Program-made: the position numbers and the translations under genes | From: Lepidurus packardi | Taxonomy: Eukaryota > Arthropoda > Branchiopoda > Notostraca > Triopsidae | Length of the DNA: 64,000 nt | Assembly (NCBI GenBank): GCA_023053545.1 | Contig: JAKZAN010000168.1 | Location: forward strand, 1 to 64,000 | Reading direction: 5' to 3' | Notes under the pieces: generated by a model | What the model was told of the DNA's origin: nothing | The model's database searches: none | Seen by the model: the letters and a program-made list of their open reading frames with translations, nothing else | In this document: positions 28,901-42,674 of the stretch, piece by piece | Position numbering within the stretch: the stretch's first letter is position 1 | How the letters are laid out: each line of letters begins with the position of its first letter

Positions 28901-31900
28901 TGACTATAAATTCCTTACGGATTATATCAATTCCTAACGGACTTAATTAATTCCTTACGGAATGAATTAATTTTTTACGGACTTAATTAATTCATTACGG
29001 ACTGAATTAATTCATTACGGACTGAATTAATTCCTTTAGGACTGAACTAATTCAATACGGAATTAATTCCTTACTGACTTTGTAAATTACTTACGGATTA
29101 TATCAATTCCTTACGGACTTAATTAATTCCTTACGGACTTAATTACTTCATTACGGACTGAATTAATTCCATAAGGACTGAATTAATTCCATACGGACTT
29201 AATTAATTCCTTACCGACTTAATTAATTCCTTACGTACTGAATTATTTCCTTACGGACTGAATTAATTCCTTACGGACTTAATTAATTAATTACGGACTG
29301 AATTAATTCCTTACGGACTAAATTAATTCCTTGGGGACTGAATTAATTCCTTACGGACTGAATTAATTCCTTACTGACTTTATAAATTCCTTACGGATTA
29401 TATCAATCCTTTACGGACTGAATTAATTCTTTCTGATTGATTGAATTCCTTACTTACAAAATTAATTCCTTACGGACTGAATTAATTCCATACGGACTGA
29501 ATTAATTCTTTAGGATTGATTGAATTCCTTACTTACTGAATTATCTAGTTACGGACTGAATTAATTCCTTACGGACTTAATTAATTCCTTACGGAATGAA
29601 TTAATTCCTTACGGACTGAATTAATTCCTTACGGACTGAATTAATTCTTTATGATTGATTGAATTCCTTACTTACTGAATTAATTAGTTACGGACTGAAT
29701 TAGTTCCTTACGGACTGAATTAATTCCTTACGGACTGAATTAACTACTTACGGACTGAATTAATTCCTTACGGACTGAATTAATTCCTTGGGGACTGAAT
29801 TAATTCCTTACGGGCTTAATTAATTCATTACGGACTGAATTAATTCCTTACCGACTGAATTAATTCCTTACGGCCTGAATTAATTCCTTACGGACTGAAT
29901 AAATTCCTTACAAACTGAATTAATTCCTTACGGACTGAATTAATTCTTTAGGATTGATTGAATTCCTTATTTACTGAATTAATTCCTTAACGGACTAAAT
30001 TAATTCTTTAGGATTGATTGAATTCCTTATTTACTGAATTAATTCCTTACGGACTGAATTAATTTCTTACGGACTGAATTAATTCCTTACGGACTGAATT
30101 ATTTCTTTAGTATTGATTGAATTCCTTACTTACTGAATTAACTAGTTACGGACTGAATTAATTCCTTACGGACTGAATAAATTCCTTACAAACTGAATTA
30201 ATTCCTTACGGACTGAATTAATTCTTTAGGATTGATTGAATTCCTTATTTACTGAATTAATTCCTTACGGACTAAATTAATTCATTAGGATTGATTGAAT
30301 TCCTTATTTACTGAATTAATTCCTTACGGACTGAATTAATTCCTTACGGACTGAATTAATTTCTTACTGACTGAATTAATTCCTTACGGACTAAATTAAT
30401 TCTTTAGGATTGATTGAATTCCTTATTTACTGAATTAATTCCTTACGGACTGAATTAATTCCTTACGGACTGAATTAATTTCTTACTGACTGAATTAATT
30501 CCTTACTGCCTGATTTAATTCCTTACAGACTGAATTAATTCCTTATGGACTGAATTAATTCCTTATGGATTGAATTAATTCCTTGCGGACTGAATGAATT
30601 CTTTACGGACTGAAATATTTCCTTACGGACTGAATAAATTCCTTACGGACTGAATTAATTCTTTACGGACTGAATTAATTCCTTACGGACTGAACTAATT
30701 CCTTACGGACGGAATTATATCCTTACGGACTGAATTAATTCCTTACGGACTTAAGCAGTTCATTACGGACTGAATTAATTCCTTACGGACTGAATTAATT
30801 CTTTATGATTGATTGAATTCCTTACTTACTGAGTTAATTAGTTACGGGCTGAATTAATTCCTTACGGACTGAATTAATTAATTACGGACTGAATTAACTA
30901 CTTACGGACTGAATTAATTCCTTACGGACTGAATTAATTCCTTGCTGACTGAATTAATTCCTTACGGACTTTATTAATTCATTACGGACTGAATTAATTC
31001 CTTACGGACTGAATTAATTCTTTAGGATTGATTGAATTCCTTACTTACTGAATTAACTAGTTACGGAATGAATTAATTCCGTGGGGACTGAAATAATTCT
31101 TTACTGACTTTGTAAATTACTTACGGATTATATCAATTTCTTACGGACTTAATTAATTCCTTACGGAATAAAATAATTCCTTACGAACTTCATTAATTCT
31201 TTACGGACTTAATTAATTCATTACGGACTGAATTAATTCCTTAAGGACTGAATTAATTCCTTACGGACTTAATTAATTCATTACGGACTGAATAAATTCC
31301 TTACAAACTGAATTAATTCCTTACGGACTGAATTAATTCTTTAGGATTGATTGAATTCCTTATTTACTGAATTAATTCCTTACGGACTAAATTAATTCTT
31401 TAGGATTGATTGAATTCCTTATTTACTGAATTAATTCCTTACGGACTGAATTAATTCCTTACGGACTGAATTAATTTCTTACTGACTGAATTAATTCCTT
31501 ACGGACTAAATTAATTCTTTAGGATTGATTGAATTCCTTATTTACTGAATTAATTCCTTACGGACTGAATTAATTCCTTACGGACTGAATTAATTTCTTA
31601 CTGACTGAATTAATTCCTTACGGCCTGATTTAATTCCTTACAGACTGAATTAATTCCTTATGGACTGAATTAATTCCTTATGGACTGAATTAATTCCTTA
31701 CGAACTTAATTAATTCCTTGCGGACTGAATGAATTCTTTACGGACTGAAATAATTCCTTACGGACTGAATTAATTCTTTATGATTGATTGAATTCCTTAC
31801 TTACTGAATTAATTAGTTACGGGCTGAATTAATTCCTTACGGACTGAATTAATTAATTACGGACTGAATTAACTACTTACGGACTGAATTAATTCCTTAC

Positions 31901-32113
31901 GGACTGAATTAATTCCTTACGGACTGAATTAATTCTTTAGGATTGATTGAATTCCTTACTTACTGAATTAACTAGTTACGGAATGAATTAATTCCGTGGG
32001 GACTGAAATAATTCTTTACTGACTTTGTAAATTACTTACGGATTATATCAATTTCTTACGGACTTAATTAATTCCTTACGGATTGAATTAATTCCTTACG
32101 GCCTGATTTAATT
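25953..32113 (+). repeat. mixed HOR segment of block B
   Basis: Satellite only. TATATACTG monomers followed by a T-run monomer recur at 26195 and 27030, spacing 835 bp. From about 27840 to 29220 the order matches the 1.35-1.39 kb family of block A (CCTTTAGGACTGAAC, CAATACGGAATTAATTCC, CTGACTTTG, CATAAGGACTG), so an A-type HOR lies inside block B. From about 29840 the CTTATTTACTG / GGACTAAATT order takes over. Confidence 0.65.
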
Positions 32114-35100
32114 CCTAACGGACTGAATAAATTCCTTACGGACTGAATCAATTCTTTACGGACTGAATTAATTCCTTACGGACTTAAGCAGTTCATTACG
32201 GACTGAGTTAATTCCTTACGGACTGAATTAATTCCTTACGGACTGAATTAATTCTTTATGATTGATTGAATTCCTTACTTACTGAATTAATTAGTTACGG
32301 GCTGAATTAATTCCTTACGGACTGAATTAATTAATTACGGACTGAATTAACTACTTACGGACTGAATTAATTCCTTACGGACTGAATTAATTCCTTGCTG
32401 ACTGAATTAATTTGTTTACGGACTTTATTAATTCATTACGGACTGAATTAATTCCTTACGGACTGAATTAATTCTTTAGGATTGATTGAATTCCTTACTT
32501 ACTGAATTAACTAGTCACGGAATGAATTAATTCCGTGGGGACTGAAATAATTCTTTACTGACTTTGTAAATTACTTACGGATTATATCAATTTCTTACGG
32601 ACTTAATTAATTCCTTACGGAATGAATTAATTCCTTACGAACTTCATTAATTCTTTACGGACTTAATTAATTCATTACGGACTGAATTAATTCCTTAAGG
32701 ACTGAATTAATTCCTTACGGACTGAATTAATTAATTACGGACTGAATTAACTACTTACGGACTGAATTAATTCCTTACGGACTGAATTAATTCCTTACGG
32801 ACTGAATTAATTCTTTAGGATTGATTGAATTCCTTACTTACTGAATTAACTAGTTACGGAATGAATTAATTCCGTGGGGACTGAAATAATTCTTTACTGA
32901 CTTTGTAAATTACTTAAGGATTATATCAATTTCTTACGGACTTAATTAATTCCTTACGGATTGAATTAATTCCTTACGGCCTGATTTAATTCCTAACGGA
33001 CTGAATAAATTCCTTACGGACTGAATCAATTCTTTACGGACTGAATTAATTCCTTACGGACTTAAGCAGTTCATTACGGACTGAATTAATTCCTTACGGA
33101 CTGAATTAATTCCTTACGGACTGAATTAATTCTTTATGATTGATTGAATTCCTTACTTACTGAATTAATTAGTTACGGGCTGAATTAATTCCTTACGGAC
33201 TGAATTAATTAATTACGGACTGAATTAACTACTTACGGACTGAATTAATTCCTTACGGACTGAATTAATTCCTTGCTGACTGAATTAATTTGTTTACGGA
33301 CTTTATTAATTCATTACGGACTGAATTAATTCCTTACGGACTGAATTAATTCTTTAGGATTGATTGAATTCCTTACTTACTGAATTAACTAGTCACGGAA
33401 TGAATTAATTCCGTGGGGACTAAAATAATTCTTTACTGACTTTGTAAATTACTTACGGATTATATCAATTTCTTACGGACTTAATTAATTCCTTACGGAT
33501 TGAATTAATTCCTTACGGCCTGATTTAATTCCTAACGGACTGAATAAATTCCTTACGGACTGAATCAATTCTTTACGGACTGAATTAATTCCTTACGGAC
33601 TTAAGCAGTTCATTACGGACTGAATTAATTCCTTACGGACTGAATTAATTCCTTACGGACTGAATTAATTCTTTATGATTGATTGAATTCCTTACTTACT
33701 GAATTAATTAGTTACGGGCTGAATTAATTCCTTACGGACTGAATTAATTAATTACGGACTGAATTAACTACTTACGGACTGAATTAATTCCTTACGGACT
33801 GAATTAATTCCTTGCTGACTGAATTAATTTGTTTACGGACTTTATTAATTCATTACGGACTGAATTAATTCCTTACGGACTGAATTAATTCTTTAGGATT
33901 GATTGAATTCCTTACTTACTGAATTAACTAGTCACGGAATGAATTAATTCCGTGGGGACTGAAATAATTCTTTACTGACTTTGTAAATTACTTACGGATT
34001 ATATCAATTTCTTACGGACTTAATTAATTCCTTACGGAATGAATTAATTCCTTACGAACTTCATTAATTCTTTACGGACTTAATTAATTCATTACGGACT
34101 GAATTAATTCCTTAAGGACTGAATTAATTCCTTACGGACTTAATTAATTCATTACGGACTGAATAAATTCCTTACAAACTGAATTAATTCATTACGGACT
34201 GAATTAATTCTTTAGGATTGATTGAATTCCTTATTTACTGAATTAATTCCTTACGGACTGAATTAATTCCTAACGGATTGAATTAATTTCTTACGGACTT
34301 AATTAATTCCTTACGGCCTGATTTAATTCCTTACGGATTGAATAAATTCCTTACGGACTGAATTAATTCTTTTCGGACTGAATTAATTCCTTAGGGACTG
34401 AATTAATTCCTTACGGACTGAATTAATTCCATACGGACTGAATTAGTTCTTTAGGATTGATTGAATTCCTTACTTACTGAATTATCTAGTTACGGAGTTA
34501 ATTAATTCCTTACGGACTTAATTAATTCCTTACGGAATGAATTAATTCCCTACGGACTGAATTAATTCCTTACGGACTGAATTAATTCTTTATGATTGAT
34601 TGAATTCCTTACTTACTGAATTAATTAGTTACGGACTGAATTAGTTCCTTACGGCCTGATTTAATTCCTTACAGACTGAATTAATTCCTTATGGACTGAA
34701 TTAATTCCTTATGGACTGAATTAATTCCTTACGAACTTAATTAATTCCTTGCGGACTGAATGAATTCTTTACGGACTGAAATAATTCCTTACGGACTGAA
34801 TAAATTCCTTACGGACTGAATTAATTCTTTACGGACTGAATTAATTCCTTACGGACTGAATTAATTCCTTACGGACTGAACTAATTACTTACGGACGGAA
34901 TTATATCCTTACGGACTGAATTAATTCCTTACGGACTTAAGCAGTTCATTACGGACTGAATTAATTCTTTACGGACTGAATTAATTCCTTACGGACTGAA
35001 TTAATTCTTTATGATTGATTGAATTCCTTACTTACTGAATTAATTAGTTACGGGCTGAATTAATTCCTTACGGACTGAATTAATTAATTACGGACTGAAT

Positions 35101-35640
35101 TAACTACTTACGGACTGAATTAATTCCTTACGGACTGAATTAATTCCTTACGGACTGAATTAATTCTTTAGGATTGATTGAATTCCTTACTTACTGAATT
35201 AACTAGTTACGGAATGAATTAATTCCGTGGGGACTGAAATAATTCTTTACTGACTTTGTAAATTACTTAAGGATTATATCAATTTCTTACGGACTTAATT
35301 AATTCCTTACGGATTGAATTAATTCCTTACGGCCTGATTTAATTCCTAACGGACTGAATAAATTCCTTACGGACTGAATCAATTCTTTACGGACTGAATT
35401 AATTCCTTACGGACTTAAGCAGTTCATTACGGACTGAATTAATTCCTTACGGACTGAATTAATTCCTTACGGACTGAATTAATTCTTTATGATTGATTGA
35501 ATTCCTTACTTACTGAATTAATTAGTTACGGGCTGAATTAATTCCTTACGGACTGAATTAATTAATTACGGACTGAATTAACTACTTACGGACTGAATTA
35601 ATTCCTTACGGACTGAATTAATTCCTTGCTGACTGAATTA
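32114..35640 (+). repeat. nested tandem units of 878 and 539 bp
   Basis: CCTAACGGACTGAATAAATT starts at 32114, 32992 and 33531, and again near 35345. AATTTGTTTACGG follows the same spacing, with its TTTG at 32411, 33289, 33828 and 35642. The 539-bp unit is an 878-bp unit lacking one internal part, so copies were produced by unequal exchange of overlapping registers. All contain CTTAAGCAGTTCATT, a variant not seen in block A. Confidence 0.75.
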
Positions 35641-38479
35641 ATTTGTTTACGGACTTTATTAATTCATTACGGACTGAATTAATTCCTTACGGACTGAATT
35701 AATTCCTTACGGACTGAATTAATTCTTTAGGATTGATTGAATTCCTTACTTACTGAATTAACTAGTCACGGAATGAATTAATTCCGTGGGGACTAAAATA
35801 ATTCTTTACTGACTTTGTAAATTACTTACGGATTATATCAATTTCTTACGGACTTAATTAATTCCTTACGGAATGAATTAATTCCTTACGAACTTCATTA
35901 ATTCTTTACGGACTTAATTAATTCATTACGGACTGAATTAATTCCTTAAGGACTGAATTAATTCCTTACGGACTTAATTAATTCATTACGGACTGAATTA
36001 ATTCTTTAGGATTGATTGAATTCCTTATTTACTGAATTAATTCCTTACGGACTGAATTAATTCCTTACGGATTGAATTAATTTCTTACGGACTTAATTAA
36101 TTCCTTACGGCCTGATTTAATTCCTTACGGATTGAATAAATTCCTTACGGACTGAATTAATTCTTTTCGGACTGAATTAATTCCTTAGGGACTGAATTAA
36201 TTCCTTACGGACTGAATTAATTCCATACGGACTGAATTAATTCTTTAGGATTGATTGAATTCCTTACTTACTGAATTATCTAGTTACGGAGTGAATTAAT
36301 TCCTTACGGACTTAATTAATTCCTTACGGAATGAATTAATTCCCTACGGACTGAATTAATTCCTTACGGACTGAATTAATTCTTTATGATTGATTGAATT
36401 CCTTACTTACTGAATTAATTAGTTACGGACTGAATTAGTTCCTTACGGACTGAATTAATTCCTTACGGACTGAATTAACTACTTACGGACTGAATTAATT
36501 CCTTACGGACTGAATTAATTCCTTGGGGACTGAATTAATTCCTTACGGGCTTAATTAATTCATTACGGACTGAATTAATTCCTTACCGACTGAATTAGTT
36601 CCTTACGGCCTGAATTAATTCCTTACGGACTGAATAAATTCCTTACAAACTGAATTAATTCCTTACGGACTGAATTAATTCTTTAGGATTGATTGAATTC
36701 CTTATTTACTGAATTAATTCCTTAACGGACTAAATTAATTCTTTAGGATTGATTGAATTCCTTATTTACTGAATTAATTCCTTACGGACTGAATTAATTT
36801 CTTACGGACTGAATTAATTCATTACGGACTTAATTAATCCATTAAGGACTTAATTAATTCATTACGGACTGAATTAATTCCTTACGGACTGAATTATTTC
36901 TTTAGTATTGATTGAATTCCTTACTTACTGAATTAACTAGTTACGGACTGAATTAATTCCTTACGGACTGAATAAATTTCTTACTGACTGAATTAATTCC
37001 TTACGGACTAAATTAATTCTTTAGGATTGATTGAATTCCTTATTTACTGAATTAATTCCTTACGGACTGAATTAATTCCTTACGGACTGAATTAATTTCT
37101 TACTGACTGAATTAATTCCTTACGGAATGATTTAATTCCTTACAGACTGAATTAATTCCTTATGGACTGAATTAATTCCTTATGGACTGAATTAATTCCT
37201 TACGAACTTAATTAATTCCTTGCGGACTGAATGAATTCTTTACGGACTGAAATAATTCCTTACGGACTGAATAAATTCCTTACGGACTGAATTAATTCTT
37301 TACGGACTGAATTAATTCCTTACGGACTGAATTAATTCCTTACGGACTGAACTAATTACTTACGGACGGAATTATATCCTTACGGACTGAATTAATTCCT
37401 TACGGACTTAAGCAGTTCATTACGGACTGAATTAATTCCTTACGGACTGAATTAATTCCTTACGGACTGAATTAATTCTTTATGATTGATTGAATTCCTT
37501 ACTTACTGAATTAATTAGTTACGGGCTGAATTAATTCCTTACGGACTGAATTAATTAATTACGGACTGAATTAACTACTTACGGACTGAATTAATTCCTT
37601 ACGGACTGAATTAATTCCTTACGGACTGAATTAATTCTTTAGGATTGATTGAATTCCTTACTTACTGAATTAACTAGTTACGGAATGAATTAATTCCGTG
37701 GGGACTGAAATAATATTTTACTGACTTTGTAAATTACTTACGGATTATATCAATTTCTTCCGGAATTAATTAATTCCTTACGGATTGAATTAATTCCTTA
37801 CGGCCTGATTTAATTCCTTACGGACTGAATAAATTCCTTACGGACTGAATTAATTCTTTACGGACTGAGTTAATTCCTTACGGACTTAAGCAGTTCATTA
37901 CGGACTTAATTAATTCCTTACGGACTGAATTAATTCCTTACGGACTGAATTAATTCTTTATGATTGATTGAATTCCTTACTTACTGAATTAATTAGTTAC
38001 GGGCTGAATTAATTCCTTACGGATTGAATTAATTAATTACGGACTGAATTAACTACTTACGGACTGAATTAATTCCTTACGAACTTCATTAATTCTTTAC
38101 GGACATAATTAATTCATTACGGACTGAATTAATTCCTTAAGGACTGAATTAATTCCTTACGGAATTAATTAATTCATTACGGACTGAATAAATTCCTTAC
38201 AAACTGAATTAATTCCTTACGGACTGAATTAATTCTTTAGGATTGATTGAATTCCTTATTTACTGAATTAATTCCTTACGGACTGAATTAATTCCTTACG
38301 GATTGAATTAATTTCTTACGGACTTAATTAATTCCTTACGGCCTGATTTAATTCCTTACGGATTGAATAAATTCCTTACGGACTGAATTAATTCTTTTCG
38401 GACTGAAATAATTCCTTAGGGACTGAACTAATTCTTTACGGACTGAATTAATTCCTTACGGACTGAATTAATTCTTTAC

Positions 38480-40280
38480 GGACTGAATTAATTCCTTACG
38501 GACTGAATTAATTCCTTACGGACTGAACTAATTCCTTACGGACGGAATTAATTCCTTACGGACTGAATTAATTCCTTGCGGAATGAATTAATTCATTACG
38601 GACTTAATTAAATCCTTACCGACTTTATTAATTCCTTACGTACTGAATTATTTCCTTACGGACTGATGTAATTTCTTACGGACTGAATTAATTCATTACG
38701 GACTTAATTAATCCATTAAGGACTTAATTAATTCATTACGGACTTAATTAATTCATTACGGACTGAATTAATTCCTTACGGACTGAATTAATTTCTTACG
38801 GACTTAATTAATTCCTTACGGCCTGATTTAATTCCTTACTGACTGAATTAATTCCTTGCGGCCTGATTTGATTCCTTACAAACTGAATTAATTCCTTACG
38901 GACTGAATTAATTCTTTAGGATTGATTGAATTCCTTATTTACTGAATTAATTCCTTACGGACTGAATTAATTCCTTACGGATTGAATTAATTTCTTACGG
39001 ACTTAATTAATTCCTTACGGCCTGATTTAATTCCTTACGGACTGAATAAATTCCTTACGGACTGAATTAATTCTTTACGGACTGAATTAATTCCTTAGGG
39101 ACTGAACTAATTCTTTACGGACTGAATTAATTCCTTACGGACTGAATTAATTCTTTACGGACTGAATTAATTCCTTACGGACGGAATTATTTCCATACGG
39201 ACTGAATTAATTCCTTACGGACTGAATTAATTAATTACTGACTGAATTAATTCCTTACAGATTGAATTAATTCCTTATGGACTGAATTAATTCCTTACGA
39301 ACTTAATTAATTCCTTACGGAATGAATTAATTCCTTGCGGACTGAATAAATTCGTTACGGACTGAATTAATTCTTTACGGACTGAATTAATTCCTTACGG
39401 ACTGAATTAATTCCTTACGGACTTAACTAATTCCTTACGGACGGAATTAATTCCTTACGGACTGAATTAATTCCTTGCGGAATGAATTAATTCATTACGG
39501 ACTTAATTAAATCCTTACCGACTTTATTAATTCCTTACGTACTGAATTATTTCCTTACGGACTGATGTAATTTCTTACGGACTGAATTAATTCATTACGG
39601 ACTTAATTAATCCATTAAGGACTTAATTAATTCATTACGGACTTAATTAATTCATTACGGACTGAATTAATTCCTTACGGACTGAATTAATTTCTTACGG
39701 ACTTAATTAATTCCTTACGGCCTGATTTAATTCCTTACTGACTGAATTAATTCCTTGCGGCCTGATTTGATTCCTTACAAACTGAATTAATTCCTTACGG
39801 ACTGAATTAATTCTTTAGGATTGATTGAATTCCTTATTTACTGAATTAATTCCTTACGGACTGAATTAATTCCTTACGGATTGAATTAATTTCTTACGGA
39901 CTTAATTAATTCCTTACGGCCTGATTTAATTCCTTACGGACTGAATAAATTCCTTACGGACTGAATTAATTCTTTACGGACTGAATTAATTCCTTAGGGA
40001 CTGAACTAATTCTTTACGGACTGAATTAATTCCTTACGGACTGAATTAATTCTTTACGGACTGAATTAATTCCTTACGGACGGAATTATTTCCTTACGGA
40101 CTGAATTAATTTCTTACGGACTGAATTAATTACTTACGGACTGAATTAATTTCTTACGGACTTAACTAATTAATTATGGACTGAATTAATTCCTTACAGA
40201 TTGAATTAATTCCTTATGGACTGAATTAATTCCTTACGAACTTAATTAATTCCTTACGGACTGAATGAATTCCTTGCGGA
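38480..40280 (+). repeat. tandem duplication of about 899 bp
   Basis: The rare variant CTGATGTAATTTC has its GATGTA at 38665 and 39564, with matching order on both sides (CCGACTTTATT, CGTACTG, CTGATGTAATTTC, CCATTAAGG, GCGGCCTGATTTGATTCC). The corresponding place in the second large copy (52324) has this variant once, so the tandem step is specific to copy 1 or was lost from copy 2. Limits are approximate. Confidence 0.7.
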
Positions 40281-42429
40281 ATGAATGAATTCCTTTAGGA
40301 CTGAATTAATTCCTTACGGACTGAATTAATTCCTTACGGACTGAATAAATTCCTTACGGCCTGATTTCATTCCTTACGGACTGAATTAATTCCTTACAGA
40401 CTGAATTAATTCCTTACGGTTTGATTTAATTCCTTACGGACTGAATTAATTCCATGGGGACTGAATTAATTCCTTACTGACTTTGTAAATTACTTACGGA
40501 TTATATCAATTCCTTAGGGACTTAATTAATTCCTTACGGAATGAATTAATTCCTTACGGACTTCATTAATTCATTACGGACTTAATTAATTCATTACGGA
40601 ATGAATTAATTCCTTAAGGACTGAATTAATTCCATACGGACTTAATTAATTCCTTACCGACTGAATTAATTCCTTACGGACTGAATTAATTCCTGCGTAC
40701 TGAATTAATTCTTTCCGGACTGAATTATTTCCTTACGGACTGAATTAATTCTTTCTGATTGATTGAATTCATTACTTACTGTATTAATTCCTTACGAACT
40801 GAATAAATTCCTTACGGACTGATTTAATTCCTTACGGACTGAATTAATTCCTTACTGACTTTATAAATTCCTTACGGATTATATCAATTCCTTACGGACT
40901 GAATTAATTCTTTAGGATTGATTGAATTCCTTATATACTGAATTAATTCCTTACGGACTGAATTATTTTTTTCCGACTGAATTAATTCATTAAGGACTTA
41001 ATTAATTCATTACGGACTGAATTATTTCCTAACGGACTGAATTAATTAATTAAGGACTGAATTAACTACTTACGGACTGAGTTAATTCCTTACGGACTAA
41101 ATTAATTCCTTACTTACTGAATTATCTAGTTACGGACTGAATTAATTCCTTACGGACTGAATTAATTCCGTGGGGACTGAATTAATTCCTTACTGACTTT
41201 GTAAATTACTTACGGATTATATCAATTCCTTAGGGACTTAATTAATTCCTTACGGAATGAATTAATACCTTACGGACTTCATTAATTCATTACGGAATGA
41301 ATTAATTCCTTAAGGACTGAATTAATTCCATACGGACTTAATTAATTCATTACGGACTGAATAAATTCCTTACGGACTGAATTAATTCCTTACGGACTGA
41401 ATTAATTCTTTAGGATTGATTGAATTCCTTATTTACTGAATTAATTCCTTACGGACTGAATTAATTTCTTACGGACTGAATTAATTCATTACGGACTTAA
41501 TTAATCCATTACGGACTTCATTATTTATTACGGACTTGATTAATTCCTTACGGACTGAATTAATTCCTTACGGACTGAATTAATTTCTAACGGACTTAAT
41601 TAATTCCTTACGGACTGATTTAGTTCCGTACAGACTGAACTAATTCCTTACGGCGTGATTTAATTCCTTACAGACTGAATAAATTCCTTATGGACTGAAT
41701 TATTTCCTTACGAACTTAATTAATTCTTTACGGACTTAATTTATTCCTTACGGACTGAACTAATTCCTTACGGACGAAATTAATTCCTTACGGACTGAAT
41801 TAATTCCTTACGGAATGAATTAATTCATTACGGACTTAATTAAATCCTTACCGACTTAATTAATTCCTTACGTACTGAATTAATTCCTTACGGACTGAAT
41901 TAATTCCTTACGGAATGACTTAATTCATTACGGCTTAATTAATCCATTACTGACTTAATTAACTACTTTCGGACTGAATTAATTCCTTACAGACTGAATT
42001 AATTCCTTGTTGACTGAATTAATTCCTTACGGACTGAATTAATTCCTTACTTACTTTATTAATTCCTTACGGATTATATCAATTCCTTACGGACTTAATT
42101 CCTTACAGATTGAATTAATTCCTTATGGACTGAATTAATTCCTTACGGACTGAATTAATTCCTTACGGCCTGATTTAATTAATTCCTTATGGACTGAATT
42201 AATTCCTTACGGACTGAATTAATTCCTTACGGCCTGATTTAATTCCTTACAGACTGAATTAATTCCTTATGGAATGAATTAATTCCTTACGAACTTAATT
42301 AATTCCTTACGGATTTAATTAATTCCTTACGGACTGAATTAATTCCATACGGACTGAATTAGTTCCTTACGGACTGAATTAATTCCTTACGGACTGAATT
42401 AATTCCTTACGGACTGAATAAATTCCTTA

Positions 42430-42441
42430 CGGCCTGATTTC
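42430..42441 (+). repeat. left target-site duplication of insertion 2
   Basis: CGGCCTGATTTC, bases 1-12 of a variant monomer, repeated exactly at 43965-43976. The C at base 12 is a rare variant shared by both copies, and the base before differs (A left, T right), so the duplication is 12 bp without ambiguity. The uninterrupted paralogue at 57693-57704 confirms it. Confidence 0.95.
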
Positions 42442-42463
42442 TTTTTTTTTTTTTTTTTTTTTT
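42442..42463 (-). repeat. poly(A) tail of insertion 2
   Basis: Twenty-two uninterrupted T on the plus strand, directly after the left target duplication. Marks the 3' end of the retrotransposed RNA and so the first-strand priming junction. Confidence 0.95.
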
Positions 42464-42473
42464 CCGTGTATTA

Positions 42474-42499
42474 TAAGCGTGAGCTAAGCTCGTTGCTTA
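42474..42499 (-). other. predicted terminal hairpin of insertion 2
   Basis: On the element strand TAAGC pairs with GCTTA and inside it GAGC pairs with GCTC around a TTA loop, with AAC opposite AC between the stems. It lies 10 nt inside the poly(A), the same relative place as the hairpin of insertion 1. A role in RNA recognition by RT is inferred only. Confidence 0.5.
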
Positions 42500-42600
42500 C
42501 CTCGATATTTACAAAAGGTCATAAAACTGTTTACAGGGGATCATAACCTCTGTTCACTCATTCTATGTACATGGTTTGTGTTATTACTAACAACAAACCC

Positions 42601-42616
42601 ACACACACACACACAC
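42601..42616 (+). repeat. AC dinucleotide microsatellite
   Basis: Eight AC units inside the 3' UTR of insertion 2, followed by ATAC. It is GT on the element strand. Confidence 0.9.
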
Positions 42617-42674
42617 ATACTTTTATTCTTCACAATATTATTATTAAGGAAGATGGGGCAATATAAAGTAGTTT

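Larger units (their letters stand above)
24543..42441 (+). repeat. 20-bp satellite array, block B
   Basis: Same monomer, same orientation and same register convention as block A, so insertion 1 split one array. Variant content differs by subregion: CGGACTTAGTTAATTC near 24.7-25.4 kb, TATATACTG with T-run monomers near 26.2 and 27.0 kb, CTTAAGCAGTTCATT and AATTTGTTTACGG at about 30.7-37.9 kb, and CTGATGTAATTTC at 38.7 and 39.6 kb. No coding potential and no other insertion were seen. Confidence 0.97.
42464..42674 (-). other. 3' UTR of insertion 2
   Basis: Non-coding stretch between the TAA stop (42675-42677) and the tail. It contains a dinucleotide repeat of about 8 AC units on the plus strand (42601-42616) and an AATAAA on the element strand (42622-42627), about 160 nt before the tail and so probably not the signal used. 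Confidence 0.8.
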
